A program made the translations under genes and the position numbers. Source: Pantoea deleyi (GTDB lineage: Bacteria; Pseudomonadota; Gammaproteobacteria; Enterobacterales; Enterobacteriaceae). From it: a stretch of DNA of 64,000 nucleotides. Positions 38,253 to 45,929 of this stretch are shown one piece after another. The notes below the pieces were generated by a model. The model had not been told where the DNA came from. It ran no database searches and saw only the letters and a list, made by a program, of their open reading frames with translations. The stretch is taken from positions 1-64,000 of the forward strand of contig NZ_CP071406.1 in assembly GCF_022647325.1 (NCBI RefSeq). Reading direction: 5' to 3'. Numbering within the stretch: position 1 is the first letter of the stretch; each line of letters begins with the position of its first letter.

Positions 38253-38308
38253 GCCCCGGAAATCACGCCCTTTACGTCGCAGGCGCCGTAAAGCCCGCTC
38301 ACCGGGGC
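38253..38308. repeat. Composite long hairpin
   Basis: Outer arms GCCCCGG (38253-38259) and CCGGGGC (38302-38308) enclose inner arms CTTTACG (38270-38276) and CGTAAAG (38287-38293). They form a bulged hairpin of the kind seen at single-strand origins, mobile-element ends and structured RNAs. It immediately follows the 31-bp palindrome. Confidence 0.7.
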
Positions 38309-38683
38309 TTGCGGGATTAAATTAACTAAATCGTCGCGGTAAGGCCGTATGGCTTAACAGGAAGGGGGTAGAGCACCATATCAGCCCGCAACCTGCTGCG
38401 CCGTCTGACCTGACAGCACTGGCGGCGTTAGGCCGTTGACGCGGCATTTTGAATGTACCCCTTATTATGGGGGAGTGATTCAGATAAAATATCCGCTCTG
38501 TGAATAGCTGATTCAGACTGCAGAGCAGGGCATATCTTCCATCTGCGTGAAATTTGTAGCTAAGGTGCTCATAAATGGTCTCAAGAGCAGCAAGCGAAGA
38601 CAATGTCAGAGTTTCATTAGCCGGTCTGTTTCAGTCATATCATTCCTTTTAAAGGTAAAAACAAGTTGGTCCACTCTTGCACT

Positions 38684-38704
38684 AACTTTAATAATCATAA
38701 AGTT
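38684..38704. promoter_or_regulatory. Inverted repeat upstream of the microcin gene
   Basis: AACTTTA and TAAAGTT flank ATAATCA, 85 bp ahead of the microcin ATG in very AT-rich DNA. It is a plausible operator. Some AT-rich content recalls Fur sites, but it does not match the Fur consensus well. Confidence 0.4.
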
Positions 38705-38788
38705 ACTATATGGAAATCAGAGTTTCGTCACATAACGAGATGTTCTGTTGCGATATTTATACAACACCTTAAATCAATGGGTTTTTTT

Positions 38789-39073
38789 ATGAGGATGTTA
38801 AATATCTCAGATGTAAGTTATATCTCGGGAGCCGGTGCAGAATCTTATAGAATGGCTATTAATCTAGACATCGCAAAGGTTATGACTGCAAAATTCAAGC
38901 AATGTAATGTAAATGATTTGACTACGAATATGTTCCAGTCTGCAGTATCCGGTGGTGTATTAACCGGATACGTAGCAGTTCCGGGAACAGGAATGGTTCC
39001 TGGATGGCTTTTCGGGGCAGCTTCAGGTGCAGCTGGAGGTGCTTTCACTTACGGATTATCCTGCTGGTGGTAA
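38789..39073 (+). CDS. Candidate class II microcin precursor
   Basis: A 94-residue peptide whose first 15 residues, MRMLNISDVSYISGA, match the double-glycine-type leaders of class II microcins (compare MRTLTLNELDSVSGG of microcin V). Cleavage after GA would release a 79-residue peptide. The mature part has a glycine/alanine-rich hydrophobic core (GGVLTGYVAVPGTGMVPGWL, then FGAASGAAGGAFTYG) and two cysteines (in KQCN and LSCWW) that could form a disulfide. It would be exported by a peptidase-containing ABC transporter, which is not in the window. The DNA is AT-rich compared with most of the plasmid. The start was set at 38789 because the leader begins there, although the ribosome site is poor. 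Confidence 0.78.
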   Translation: MRMLNISDVSYISGAGAESYRMAINLDIAKVMTAKFKQCNVNDLTTNMFQSAVSGGVLTGYVAVPGTGMVPGWLFGAASGAAGGAFTYGLSCWW

Positions 39074-39081
39074 TTACGCAG

Positions 39082-39240
39082 GTGAAAACATTCGTTTTGA
39101 ACACATTGCTGGTAATTGCAATCTTACTTTTAATTAACTATTTTACTGTTGATAACTTCCTGACATTCAAGAATTCAATTAGAATATTGCTGACAGGCAT
39201 TTTTATAGCCTTGATAAATTATAAGTTTCGAGCAAAATAA
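39082..39240 (+). CDS. Putative microcin immunity protein
   Basis: A roughly 52-residue, very hydrophobic protein starting at GTG: VKTFVLNTLLVIAILLLINY, then FTVDNFLTFKNS and IRILLTGIFIALINYKFRAK. It has two predicted membrane helices and a basic tail. It begins 8 bp past the microcin stop, in the position and shape usual for class II microcin immunity proteins, which protect the inner membrane of the producer. The start is uncertain (GTG 39067 or 39082); translation may be coupled to the microcin gene. Confidence 0.65.
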   Translation: MKTFVLNTLLVIAILLLINYFTVDNFLTFKNSIRILLTGIFIALINYKFRAK

Positions 39241-39258
39241 AATATAAGTAGTCACGGC

Positions 39259-39283
39259 CTTTCAGCCAAATACTGGCTGAAAG
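39259..39283 (+). terminator. Terminator of the microcin-immunity operon
   Basis: CTTTCAGCCA and TGGCTGAAAG flank AATAC, followed by TCTTGTT. The T tract is interrupted, so termination may be moderate. Confidence 0.65.
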
Positions 39284-39365
39284 TCTTGTTACAGCGACGG
39301 GCCATTATAGGTTCGATACCGCTAAGACCGCAAATCTCTCCGCTACAACGCGAGTAACGAACCGC

Positions 39366-39839
39366 ATGATATACCTGGTTACAACGATATTGAGCGGCTT
39401 CGGTACGCCTGAAGGCGATAATATCCGCCGTCTGTGGGTTGCCGTTGAAAGCGGCGGTTCATGCCAGTGGCAACTGAACTCGCTAAAGGTGAGCTTCAGA
39501 ATTGCAGACAACATTGTGCTGGTGAAGAGAAATGACGTTATCAATACCAGTTATATTTTCGATTTCGGGGAATACGGACTCAGTAGCGGCTACGGGACCG
39601 GGCGGGCGAAAGGGTTTAGCGAGAAAAGATTGCATCTGAATACAGATATCTTCCCTATGGTCGCTAATCATATCGATAATACGGTTAGTCTGAAGTTATT
39701 CGGGTGGAGACTGGAACAGAAAAGTGGCGCAGGCGTTTTAGTCGGATTAATACACAACATACAGCTATTCCAGTCTCTCAATCTACGCGTTTTGATAATG
39801 TCTCCTATACCAGCCTGGCGCCACTGCGTCTTCATATAA
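39366..39839 (+). CDS. Uncertain protein, possibly frameshifted
   Basis: A 157-residue frame (MIYLVTTILSGFGTPEGDNI...) without a good ribosome site or known family. Its first 120 residues look protein-like. Near 39735 the reading seems to pass to another frame (39704-39997; FSRINTQHTAIPVSQSTRFD...), which also reads like protein, so this may be a remnant of a longer gene broken by a frameshift. The remaining gap 39840-40097 shows nothing clear. Confidence 0.3.
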   Translation: MIYLVTTILSGFGTPEGDNIRRLWVAVESGGSCQWQLNSLKVSFRIADNIVLVKRNDVINTSYIFDFGEYGLSSGYGTGRAKGFSEKRLHLNTDIFPMVANHIDNTVSLKLFGWRLEQKSGAGVLVGLIHNIQLFQSLNLRVLIMSPIPAWRHCVFI

Positions 39840-40097
39840 CAGATGAGTGGCCAAAATTATCCTTAACATACAATAATTTTCGATATCCATACTGGCCCAG
39901 GAGCACTGCTTTATCGGCCTTCTTCATAACACGGCCTTCCCGCACGGCGGTGTCTGCTGTCACCGCTCAGCCCCATAGCCTGTTGAGCTGCCGTTGACTC
40001 TGGCGGCAATTTTCTTTGCAGGCCTGATGTCAGATCAAAAATCGAAACGCTTATCATTTATAGAATAAGGGCTTCTTACAGAGAGGCGGGGCGTGGA

Positions 40098-40322
40098 ATG
40101 ACAGTAAACATGGGCAGTTCTTACCGGGTTCTTGGCTATCGGCCGTCGGTGAATTCCGCCTGGCGACAGAAATTGCTGACGATGGGCATTTTACCGGGTG
40201 CCACCATCGATGTTATCCGCGTGGCCCCCCTGGGCGACCCGGTACAGATCCGCACCCGTCGCGTCAGTCTGGCAGTGCGCCAGCGTGATTTGGCCGACAT
40301 CCTCCTGCAGGAGGTCCTCTGA
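40098..40322 (+). CDS. feoA: Ferrous iron transport protein FeoA
   Basis: A 74-residue SH3-like protein: WRQKLLTMGILPGATIDVIR, then VAPLGDPVQIRTRRVSLAVR, typical of FeoA. It assists the Fe(II) transporter FeoB, whose gene overlaps its stop (TGATG). A partial Fur-like match (AAATGATAAGC on the minus strand, near 40055) is too weak to claim. FeoA and FeoB on a plasmid would add to, or replace, chromosomal Fe(II) uptake. Confidence 0.93.
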   Translation: MTVNMGSSYRVLGYRPSVNSAWRQKLLTMGILPGATIDVIRVAPLGDPVQIRTRRVSLAVRQRDLADILLQEVL

Positions 40323-42646
40323 TGAAAAAGATAACCATCGGGTTGATTGGCAATCCTAACACCGGCAAAACCACGCTGTTTAACCAGCTTACCGGCGCCC
40401 GTCAGCGGGTCGGAAACTGGGCTGGTGTGACGGTCGAACGCAAAGAGGGACACTTTTTTACCGCACGGTCCGATGTCCGGCTCGTTGATTTGCCCGGCAC
40501 CCGTTCACTGACGACGCTCTCCGCTGACAGTTCGATTGATGAGAGCATCGCCTGCCAGTATCTCTATCAGGATAACGCCGACCTGGTGATCAACGTCGTC
40601 GACGCCTCCAGCCTGGAGAGTAATCTGTTCCTGACCTTGCAGCTGCTGGCGCTGGGCGTACCCTGTATTGTCGCCCTGAATATGCAGGATATCGCCGCCA
40701 GCCAGAATATCAGCATCGATGTCACGGCGCTTTCGGCGCGGCTGGGATGTCCGGTCGTTGCGCTGACCTCGACAAAAGGGGACGGCATCGCGCGGCTTAA
40801 AGCGATGATCGACCAGCCGAATATTTATCAGTCACCAGAACAGATTCGTTATCCGGCCGCGATTGAAACGGCTATCACGCAACTCTGCCAGCGGATGCCT
40901 GCTGAGATCCCCTCCCGGAAAGGTTACTGGCTGGCGCTGCAGCTACTGGAAGGCGATATCAATAGCCAGAAACTTTGTCCGGCGCTGCTGCCTTTTCTGC
41001 CCGACGTTATGGCGCAGGCGGGGGGTGATCCGGGCGTAGAGATTGCCGACTCCCGTTTCCGTACCATCAGCGCCATCTGCGCCGCTGTCAGTAACATCGA
41101 TCAGGCGCTGCCCGCCACGCTGACCCAACAGATTGATAAGGTGGTGCTGAACCGCTGGCTCGGCATTCCGATATTCCTGACCGTGATGTACGTGATGTTT
41201 GTCCTTTCGATTAACATCGGCGCCGCGCTGCAGCCCCTGTTTGACAGCAGCTCGGTGGCGATATTTATTCACGGCGCGCAGTGGCTGGGGTATGTCTGTC
41301 ACTTCCCGGACTGGCTGACGGTTTTTCTGGCACAGGGTATCGGGGCCGGGATCAATACCGTGCTGCCCATCATTCCGCAGATTGGCCTGATGTTCCTGTT
41401 CCTCGCTTTTCTGGAGGACTCCGGTTATATGGCGCGTGCGGCTTTTGTGATGGATCGTCTGATGCAGTCGCTGGGGCTGCCGGGCAAGTCTTTTGTACCG
41501 CTGATTGTCGGTTTTGGCTGTAACGTTCCGGCCGTGATGGGCACGCGCACGCTGGATACGCCGCGCGAGCGACTGCTGACCATCCTGATCGCGCCGTTCA
41601 TGTCATGTGGCGCACGGCTGGCCATCTTTGCGGTGTTCGCCGCAACCTTCTTTAACATTCACAGTTCCAGCGTGGTTTTCTCGCTCTATCTGCTGGGTAT
41701 CGTCGTTGCGATTGTGACGGGCCTGATACTCAAACACACTCTGCTGGATGGCGAAGCCACGCCGTTCATCATGGCGCTGCCGGTTTATCACCGGCCTCAT
41801 CTGAAAAGCCTGCTGCTGCAGACCTGGCAGCGGCTGAAAATGTTCGTCATACGGGCCGGACAGGTCATTGTTCTGGTGAGCATGCTGATTGGTCTGCTGA
41901 GCAGCTTTACCTTCAATGGCCAGCTGGTTGATGACATTAACCACTCAGCGCTGGCGACAACCAGCAAAGTGATCACCCCCGCGCTGTTGCCGATTGGGGT
42001 GACGCAGGATAACTGGCAGGCGACCGTAGGGCTGGTCAGTGGCATCATGGCCAAAGAGGTAGTGGTCGGTACTCTCAACAGCCTTTACACCACGGAGGCG
42101 CTACAGAGCAGTGCGTTTGATCCACAGACGTTTAATCTGCCTGGTGAGCTGAAAGAGGCGCTGACAGAAACCTGGGCGGGATTGTCGGCCGCGTTCAGAA
42201 TCGATGCGCTGGCCCATCCCCTCGATGCCAGCAAGGGCGACGGTGAGATGGCATCCGGCCCGATGAGTGTGATGTCGGCAAAATTTGGCGGCGGTTTTGC
42301 TGCCTACAGCTACCTGATATTCGTGCTGCTCTATGTGCCCTGTGTATCGGTAATGGGCGCCATCGCGCGCGAAGCGGGTAAAAAGTGGATGGTCTTCTCG
42401 TTTTTCTGGGGGCTGAACATTGCCTATACCACGGCAACGCTCTTTTATCAGACGGTGACGTTTGCCAGTCATCCCGCTTACAGCGCGGCCTGCCTGCTGA
42501 GCGTGGTGGCAATAAACGGCATCATTCTGCTGGCAATGCGCCATGCGGGTAGCCGGTTAACGCTGCCGGTAATCGTCGGCAAGGAGAAAGAGGGTTGCAC
42601 TGGCTGCCACGGCGGTTGTGACAAACAGCAAGGCCTGGCGCAGTAA
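40322..42646 (+). CDS. feoB: Ferrous iron transporter FeoB
   Basis: A 774-residue inner-membrane Fe(II) transporter. The N-terminal G domain has G1 GNPNTGKTTLFN (about 10-21), G3 DLPGTRSL and G4 NMQD. A GDI helical domain follows, then the membrane part with the two Gate motifs (for example GFGCNVPAVMGTRTL near 400). The C-terminus is cysteine-rich (GCTGCHGGCDKQ). The length is normal. It overlaps feoA. No feoC follows in the next 350 bp. Confidence 0.96.
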   Translation: MKKITIGLIGNPNTGKTTLFNQLTGARQRVGNWAGVTVERKEGHFFTARSDVRLVDLPGTRSLTTLSADSSIDESIACQYLYQDNADLVINVVDASSLESNLFLTLQLLALGVPCIVALNMQDIAASQNISIDVTALSARLGCPVVALTSTKGDGIARLKAMIDQPNIYQSPEQIRYPAAIETAITQLCQRMPAEIPSRKGYWLALQLLEGDINSQKLCPALLPFLPDVMAQAGGDPGVEIADSRFRTISAICAAVSNIDQALPATLTQQIDKVVLNRWLGIPIFLTVMYVMFVLSINIGAALQPLFDSSSVAIFIHGAQWLGYVCHFPDWLTVFLAQGIGAGINTVLPIIPQIGLMFLFLAFLEDSGYMARAAFVMDRLMQSLGLPGKSFVPLIVGFGCNVPAVMGTRTLDTPRERLLTILIAPFMSCGARLAIFAVFAATFFNIHSSSVVFSLYLLGIVVAIVTGLILKHTLLDGEATPFIMALPVYHRPHLKSLLLQTWQRLKMFVIRAGQVIVLVSMLIGLLSSFTFNGQLVDDINHSALATTSKVITPALLPIGVTQDNWQATVGLVSGIMAKEVVVGTLNSLYTTEALQSSAFDPQTFNLPGELKEALTETWAGLSAAFRIDALAHPLDASKGDGEMASGPMSVMSAKFGGGFAAYSYLIFVLLYVPCVSVMGAIAREAGKKWMVFSFFWGLNIAYTTATLFYQTVTFASHPAYSAACLLSVVAINGIILLAMRHAGSRLTLPVIVGKEKEGCTGCHGGCDKQQGLAQ

Positions 42647-43000
42647 TCCGGCGCTGAGAGGGTCATCGCGAGCTGATAGCGCGTGCGACGCAGGCACGCC
42701 CCGGGCTCAGGTTCAGATCGGTTATCGACGGTGCAGAGGCGCCTGCACCGGCAACGTGCGTCAAAGTTAAACGAACCGCGATCACCTTTTGCCGGCCTGG
42801 AGCAGATTAAATATACTCCCGACCGGTGAGCAGAGACCGAAACGTCTCTATTAGCCAGTATTGCAGGATAAACAGGCGTTGTTTGTCAAAGCATGGGTCA
42901 ATTCAGTCAGTCAGATGCGAACGGGTTACCGTTAACAGCCCTATTCAGCAGGTCCGCGCAGAAAACGGGTTGTTAACAGGGCGCAGCAAAAAGGGCGATA
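42647..43000. other. Gap after feoB
   Basis: About 350 bp. GGTGCAG and CTGCACC (42730-42749) could form a weak hairpin without a T run. No FeoC-like frame was found. Confidence 0.4.
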
Positions 43001-43381
43001 ATGAAATTCAGATATATTGTTGTGACAGGCGTGATCCTGCTTGCTGTGGCGTCCGTCGTGATGCTTTCAGATATCATTTCCGGCCTGAAAAATTCGCCCA
43101 GGATCGTTTTTTACCACAACCATCCGGACCGGGCTTATAGCGTGTTCAGCGTTTGCAAAGATCATCCGGAACCCATTGATGACTGCTATGCGGCTTACAG
43201 TGCCGCCGTTGCTCTGGCCGATTCAGAAGATTGCACCGCAACGGGCATAGAGACCAAACGCCGCTTCAAGCGGCTTGTCGAACATGCAAAAGAAGAGACG
43301 ATTACGGAAGAAATAAATTCAGATTGCCAGACAGGTAAGCAGCTCTCCTTGTTAGAAAAATGGAACCGGAAAAACGGATAA
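43001..43381 (+). CDS. Hypothetical membrane-anchored protein
   Basis: A 126-residue protein with an N-terminal hydrophobic segment (MKFRYIVVTGVILLAVASVV; anchor or uncleaved signal) and a periplasmic or cytosolic part with four cysteines (CKDHPEPIDDC, EDC, SDC). The spaced C-x-C pattern with alanines (CYAAYSAAVALADSEDC) recalls small plasmid entry-exclusion or EexN-like lipoproteins, but the similarity is loose and there is no lipobox. AAGGGCG precedes the ATG. Confidence 0.6.
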   Translation: MKFRYIVVTGVILLAVASVVMLSDIISGLKNSPRIVFYHNHPDRAYSVFSVCKDHPEPIDDCYAAYSAAVALADSEDCTATGIETKRRFKRLVEHAKEETITEEINSDCQTGKQLSLLEKWNRKNG

Positions 43382-43552
43382 CGGTGTTAACGAAAAAGAG
43401 GGAGTGTAGCCGCCATCAGCTTTGAATCACCCGAAATAAGTGGCTGTTCTCCCGATTAACGCGGCTATGTTGTCCAGGCAGATGTGATAACATTCTTTCT
43501 ATGGGAGCTCTATTAATTAGAGCTTATGTTAATCTGACTTTAGTTGGGTGTT

Positions 43553-43858
43553 ATGAAAAAGACTCTTGTTATAACGCTGATCCTGACAGCGCTGACGGGT
43601 TGTGTTGACTATCAATGGGTAAAACCGGGCATGGACAAACAGCAGGAAGAGATCGCGGAAACGCAGTGTAAAGCGCAGGCACTCAGAGACTTACCGCCAG
43701 ACAATGAGATCACGGGTAAGTACACGTCCAAAGATGAAAAGCATAAAACGACGGACACCAGCTATTCATCAACCGATGAAAACGAGAGTAACCGTGATAT
43801 TCTGGTGAAAGATTGCATGTACAGAAAAGGCTGGACGCAGATCGAAGTTCAGCAATAA
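43553..43858 (+). CDS. Small lipoprotein, paralogue A2
   Basis: A 101-residue lipoprotein with lipobox LTGC, closely related to the gene at 35083: shared YxWVKP, QALRDLPPDN, GKYTSKD, KTTDT, ILVKDCM, RKGW and QIEVQQ. ATG 43553 starts a normal signal peptide (MKKTLVITLILTALTGC). It converges on a YgdI/YgdR-type gene, paralogue of the one next to A1. Confidence 0.8.
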   Translation: MKKTLVITLILTALTGCVDYQWVKPGMDKQQEEIAETQCKAQALRDLPPDNEITGKYTSKDEKHKTTDTSYSSTDENESNRDILVKDCMYRKGWTQIEVQQ

Positions 43859-43883
43859 CTGACGCCACATCCTGACGCAGAAA

Positions 43884-43910
43884 ACCCCACACCGGAATAC
43901 GCTGTGGGGT
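43884..43910. terminator. Bidirectional terminator between converging lipoprotein genes
   Basis: ACCCCACA (43884-43891) pairs with TGTGGGGT (43903-43910). It is followed by GAAAATTTT to the right and TTTT on the minus strand to the left. Confidence 0.7.
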
Positions 43911-43917
43911 GAAAATT

Positions 43918-44139
43918 TTATTTCTCAACCATATTGCTAATCTGATCGCGGTTAATTTCGTGTTTGTAGCCACCCGCATCTTTGTACGTTACCAGTCCGG
44001 TAGATTTATCAATTTCCGGCTTTCCTTTAGTCACAATCATTTCGCCTGATTTGGTCTGCATAACATAGTCACTGGAACAACCCGCCAGTACGGTCACTGC
44101 CGCCGCAACACAAACGGCCATAACAAAAGATTTGCTCAT
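43918..44139 (-). CDS. YgdI/YgdR-family lipoprotein, paralogue B2
   Basis: A 73-residue lipoprotein with lipobox LAGC and the YgdI/YgdR core CSSDYVMQTKSGEMIVTKGK, then TGLVTYKDAGGYKHEI. It is the paralogue of the gene at 36084. AAGGA lies about 8 nt upstream of ATG 44139. The gap 44140-44641 upstream shows no other feature. Confidence 0.87.
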   Translation of the reverse strand: MSKSFVMAVCVAAAVTVLAGCSSDYVMQTKSGEMIVTKGKPEIDKSTGLVTYKDAGGYKHEINRDQISNMVEK

Positions 44140-44641
44140 CACGCTTTCCTTCTTAAGGAGAAAATTATCAATATATTGCGCTATTATTTTATTTAACCTA
44201 CCGATATAAAGCCAGCACAGTCACTCCTGCCGCTCGGAAATAGCACGATATGCCGATATATTCCGGAATTAAACTTATGTTAGTTAACACCTCATTTCGG
44301 GTAGTTTAGCTAAACACCAGTAATATGCGCAGCATTAAACTCCGTTGATTTGCCTCAGGCTAAGAGCAAATATATTTGCCGATCGCAGAAGGCCATCGAT
44401 TAATAACGCGCTGAAGGGATCGAGAGAAAGATCGCTTCTCACCGGCACTTTTAACGCAAATTAATACACGCTGTGTGGGCATTTTACCGCACCGGTTTCC
44501 TGTTAAAGAGGGGACGAATAGCGCAGGGAATGCGCCCTGCAAGCGGCCTGGTTTTAACGCCAGACCGCCTTCATAAATTCATGCCGTTAAATCAGCGATC
44601 TGGAAGATGCTCCACAGGCTGCGACACACCTCTGTACCGGC

Positions 44642-44675
44642 TTACCCACAGCCTGTCCACTTTTTCTGTGGATAA
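44642..44675. promoter_or_regulatory. Two DnaA-box-like sequences beside the cre-like gene
   Basis: TGTGGATAA (44667-44675) is a perfect DnaA box on the minus strand, and TTACCCACA (44642-44650) is a one-mismatch copy on the plus strand. They lie just past the stop of the recombinase gene. Two boxes alone are not an origin. Confidence 0.4.
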
Positions 44676-44695
44676 CTTCATGCTGAGAAGGGCGC

Positions 44696-45742
44696 TTAAC
44701 TGCTCTGGCCGGAATGGTCACCGTCGGCGATCTGCTCCATAAATTCCACCATTGCGCCTTTGTGCGCATCGACATGCCGGATATAACGCATCAGCGTTTC
44801 CGGCTTTTTCCAGGTGCCTTCCTGCATAATCCGGGCAATCGAATAGCCTTTATCTGCCATATCCTGGGCTGCGCCGACCCTGGCACTGTGACCACTCCAG
44901 CCAGTGTAGCGATTTTTGTTAGCTTTCACCGCGCCGCTTTTCCCGGCGATTGCCCATGCCCGGCTGAAAATCTGCTCCAGTGCCCGTGTAGTCATGGGTT
45001 TATCGGTAATCTGCGCCCGGCCTGAACGATGCACGGCAGAAAACAGATAGGCATCAGGATGGCTGGCCAGCCCGGAGACTGTAATCCACTCCTCCAGTCG
45101 CTGAGTTGAATGACGGCTGAGAGCTTTGATCAGTCCACCGGTCTGCACAATCGTTTTTGTCCACGCGACATCCAGGATAATCCGGCCATCGCCGGCGCGC
45201 ATAACATCACGTACCCGTAACCGCGACAGTTCACTGATGCGCAGCAAGGTGGCGTAGGCGACATGCAGGAAAGCCAGGTCACGAAGGGATTGCAGGTTTT
45301 CAGAACCTGACCAGTGCCGATCGACCATCAGCAGATCGCGCAGCCTGAACGGAACGGCCTGACCCGCCCGTTCGCCGTTGATCACCGCCACCCGGTTTAT
45401 TTTCTTCATCGTACGAAAAACCAGCGGAGATGCGTTTGGCACATCCAGTCCTGCGTTACGGTGTAACATCGAGATCAGCGCAGCGTGTGAGGTGACGGTG
45501 GAGGAAGCCCGGCCGCTCTCTGCCAGGAAGGCGAGATAGTCACGAAGATCTTCCGCACGCATCGGCAGGAAAGTGCGCTGATTAACCTCTGACCACTGAT
45601 GACAGATTCGCATAACGCTGATCAGCTGGCGCCAGGTATTAGGGGAGAAGGCCTCTTTATCCTGAACGAACTGCCTGAGACGCTCGGCGATGTCGTCGCT
45701 CCGGTTCACCGTCAGGTTTATCAGGGATGCTGATTCACGCAT
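44696..45742 (-). CDS. cre: Cre-family site-specific tyrosine recombinase
   Basis: A 348-residue recombinase alignable with phage P1 Cre over its whole length: QAFS-like N-terminal (KEAFSPNTWRQLISV), ERAGQA, AYATLLRISELSRLRVRDV, VAWTKTIVQTGG, WSGHSARVGAAQDMA and the terminal RYIRHVD. Catalytic residues are all present: Arg168, Lys196, His285, Arg288, Trp311 and the nucleophile Tyr320. It probably resolves plasmid multimers at the lox-like site 154 bp upstream of its start, the same order as loxP-cre in P1. It belongs to the Cre-like recombinases known from Pantoea and other enterobacterial plasmids; whether it equals a named one cannot be told here. Confidence 0.94.
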   Translation of the reverse strand: MRESASLINLTVNRSDDIAERLRQFVQDKEAFSPNTWRQLISVMRICHQWSEVNQRTFLPMRAEDLRDYLAFLAESGRASSTVTSHAALISMLHRNAGLDVPNASPLVFRTMKKINRVAVINGERAGQAVPFRLRDLLMVDRHWSGSENLQSLRDLAFLHVAYATLLRISELSRLRVRDVMRAGDGRIILDVAWTKTIVQTGGLIKALSRHSTQRLEEWITVSGLASHPDAYLFSAVHRSGRAQITDKPMTTRALEQIFSRAWAIAGKSGAVKANKNRYTGWSGHSARVGAAQDMADKGYSIARIMQEGTWKKPETLMRYIRHVDAHKGAMVEFMEQIADGDHSGQSS

Positions 45743-45895
45743 TTTTGCTCACTTATTAACCCGAAACGCCCGCGATCGCGCTACGTAAATTCTGAGGAAT
45801 ATGCAGGGGGATACCCGGTCAGATTTCACGTAGCGTCGCCATTTTCAGGCGCGCAAAGATTGATACCCATCATAACCCGACGATCGTTCCCTGTC

Positions 45896-45929
45896 ATGAC
45901 TTCGTATAAGAACAATTATACGAAGTCAG
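45896..45929. other. loxP-like recombination site
   Basis: Arms ATGACTTCGTATA (45896-45908) and TATACGAAGTCAG (45917-45929) flank an asymmetric 8-bp spacer, AGAACAAT. The 13-8-13 layout is that of loxP. Twelve inner arm positions are symmetric, and the left arm differs from the loxP arm ATAACTTCGTATA only at position 3. The spacer differs entirely from loxP, so it should recombine only with itself. The rest of the gap, 45930-46569, is AT-rich with no other feature recognised. Confidence 0.9.

Larger units (their letters stand above)
37121..38683. other. Large non-coding stretch with structured DNA
   Basis: About 1.56 kb with no convincing gene on either strand. Its right half carries four TTAGC motifs (38054, 38076, 38084, 38102), the perfect palindrome at 38220-38250 and the composite hairpin at 38253-38308. 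The base composition swings from AT-rich to GC-rich and back. It may be a decayed mobile element, a secondary origin or an RNA locus; I cannot tell which. Confidence 0.5.

Noticed and set aside
38351..38433. GCTTAAC and GTTAGGC motifs resembling integron attC core sites
   Set aside because: The flanking DNA is not complementary as an attC fold requires, and there is no integrase or cassette array.
38322..38603. Minus-strand 93-residue frame in the non-coding region
   Set aside because: No ribosome site or recognisable domain; it crosses the structured segment boundary.
40033..40070. Fur box ahead of feoA
   Set aside because: Only about one and a half hexamers match; not distinguishable from AT-rich background.
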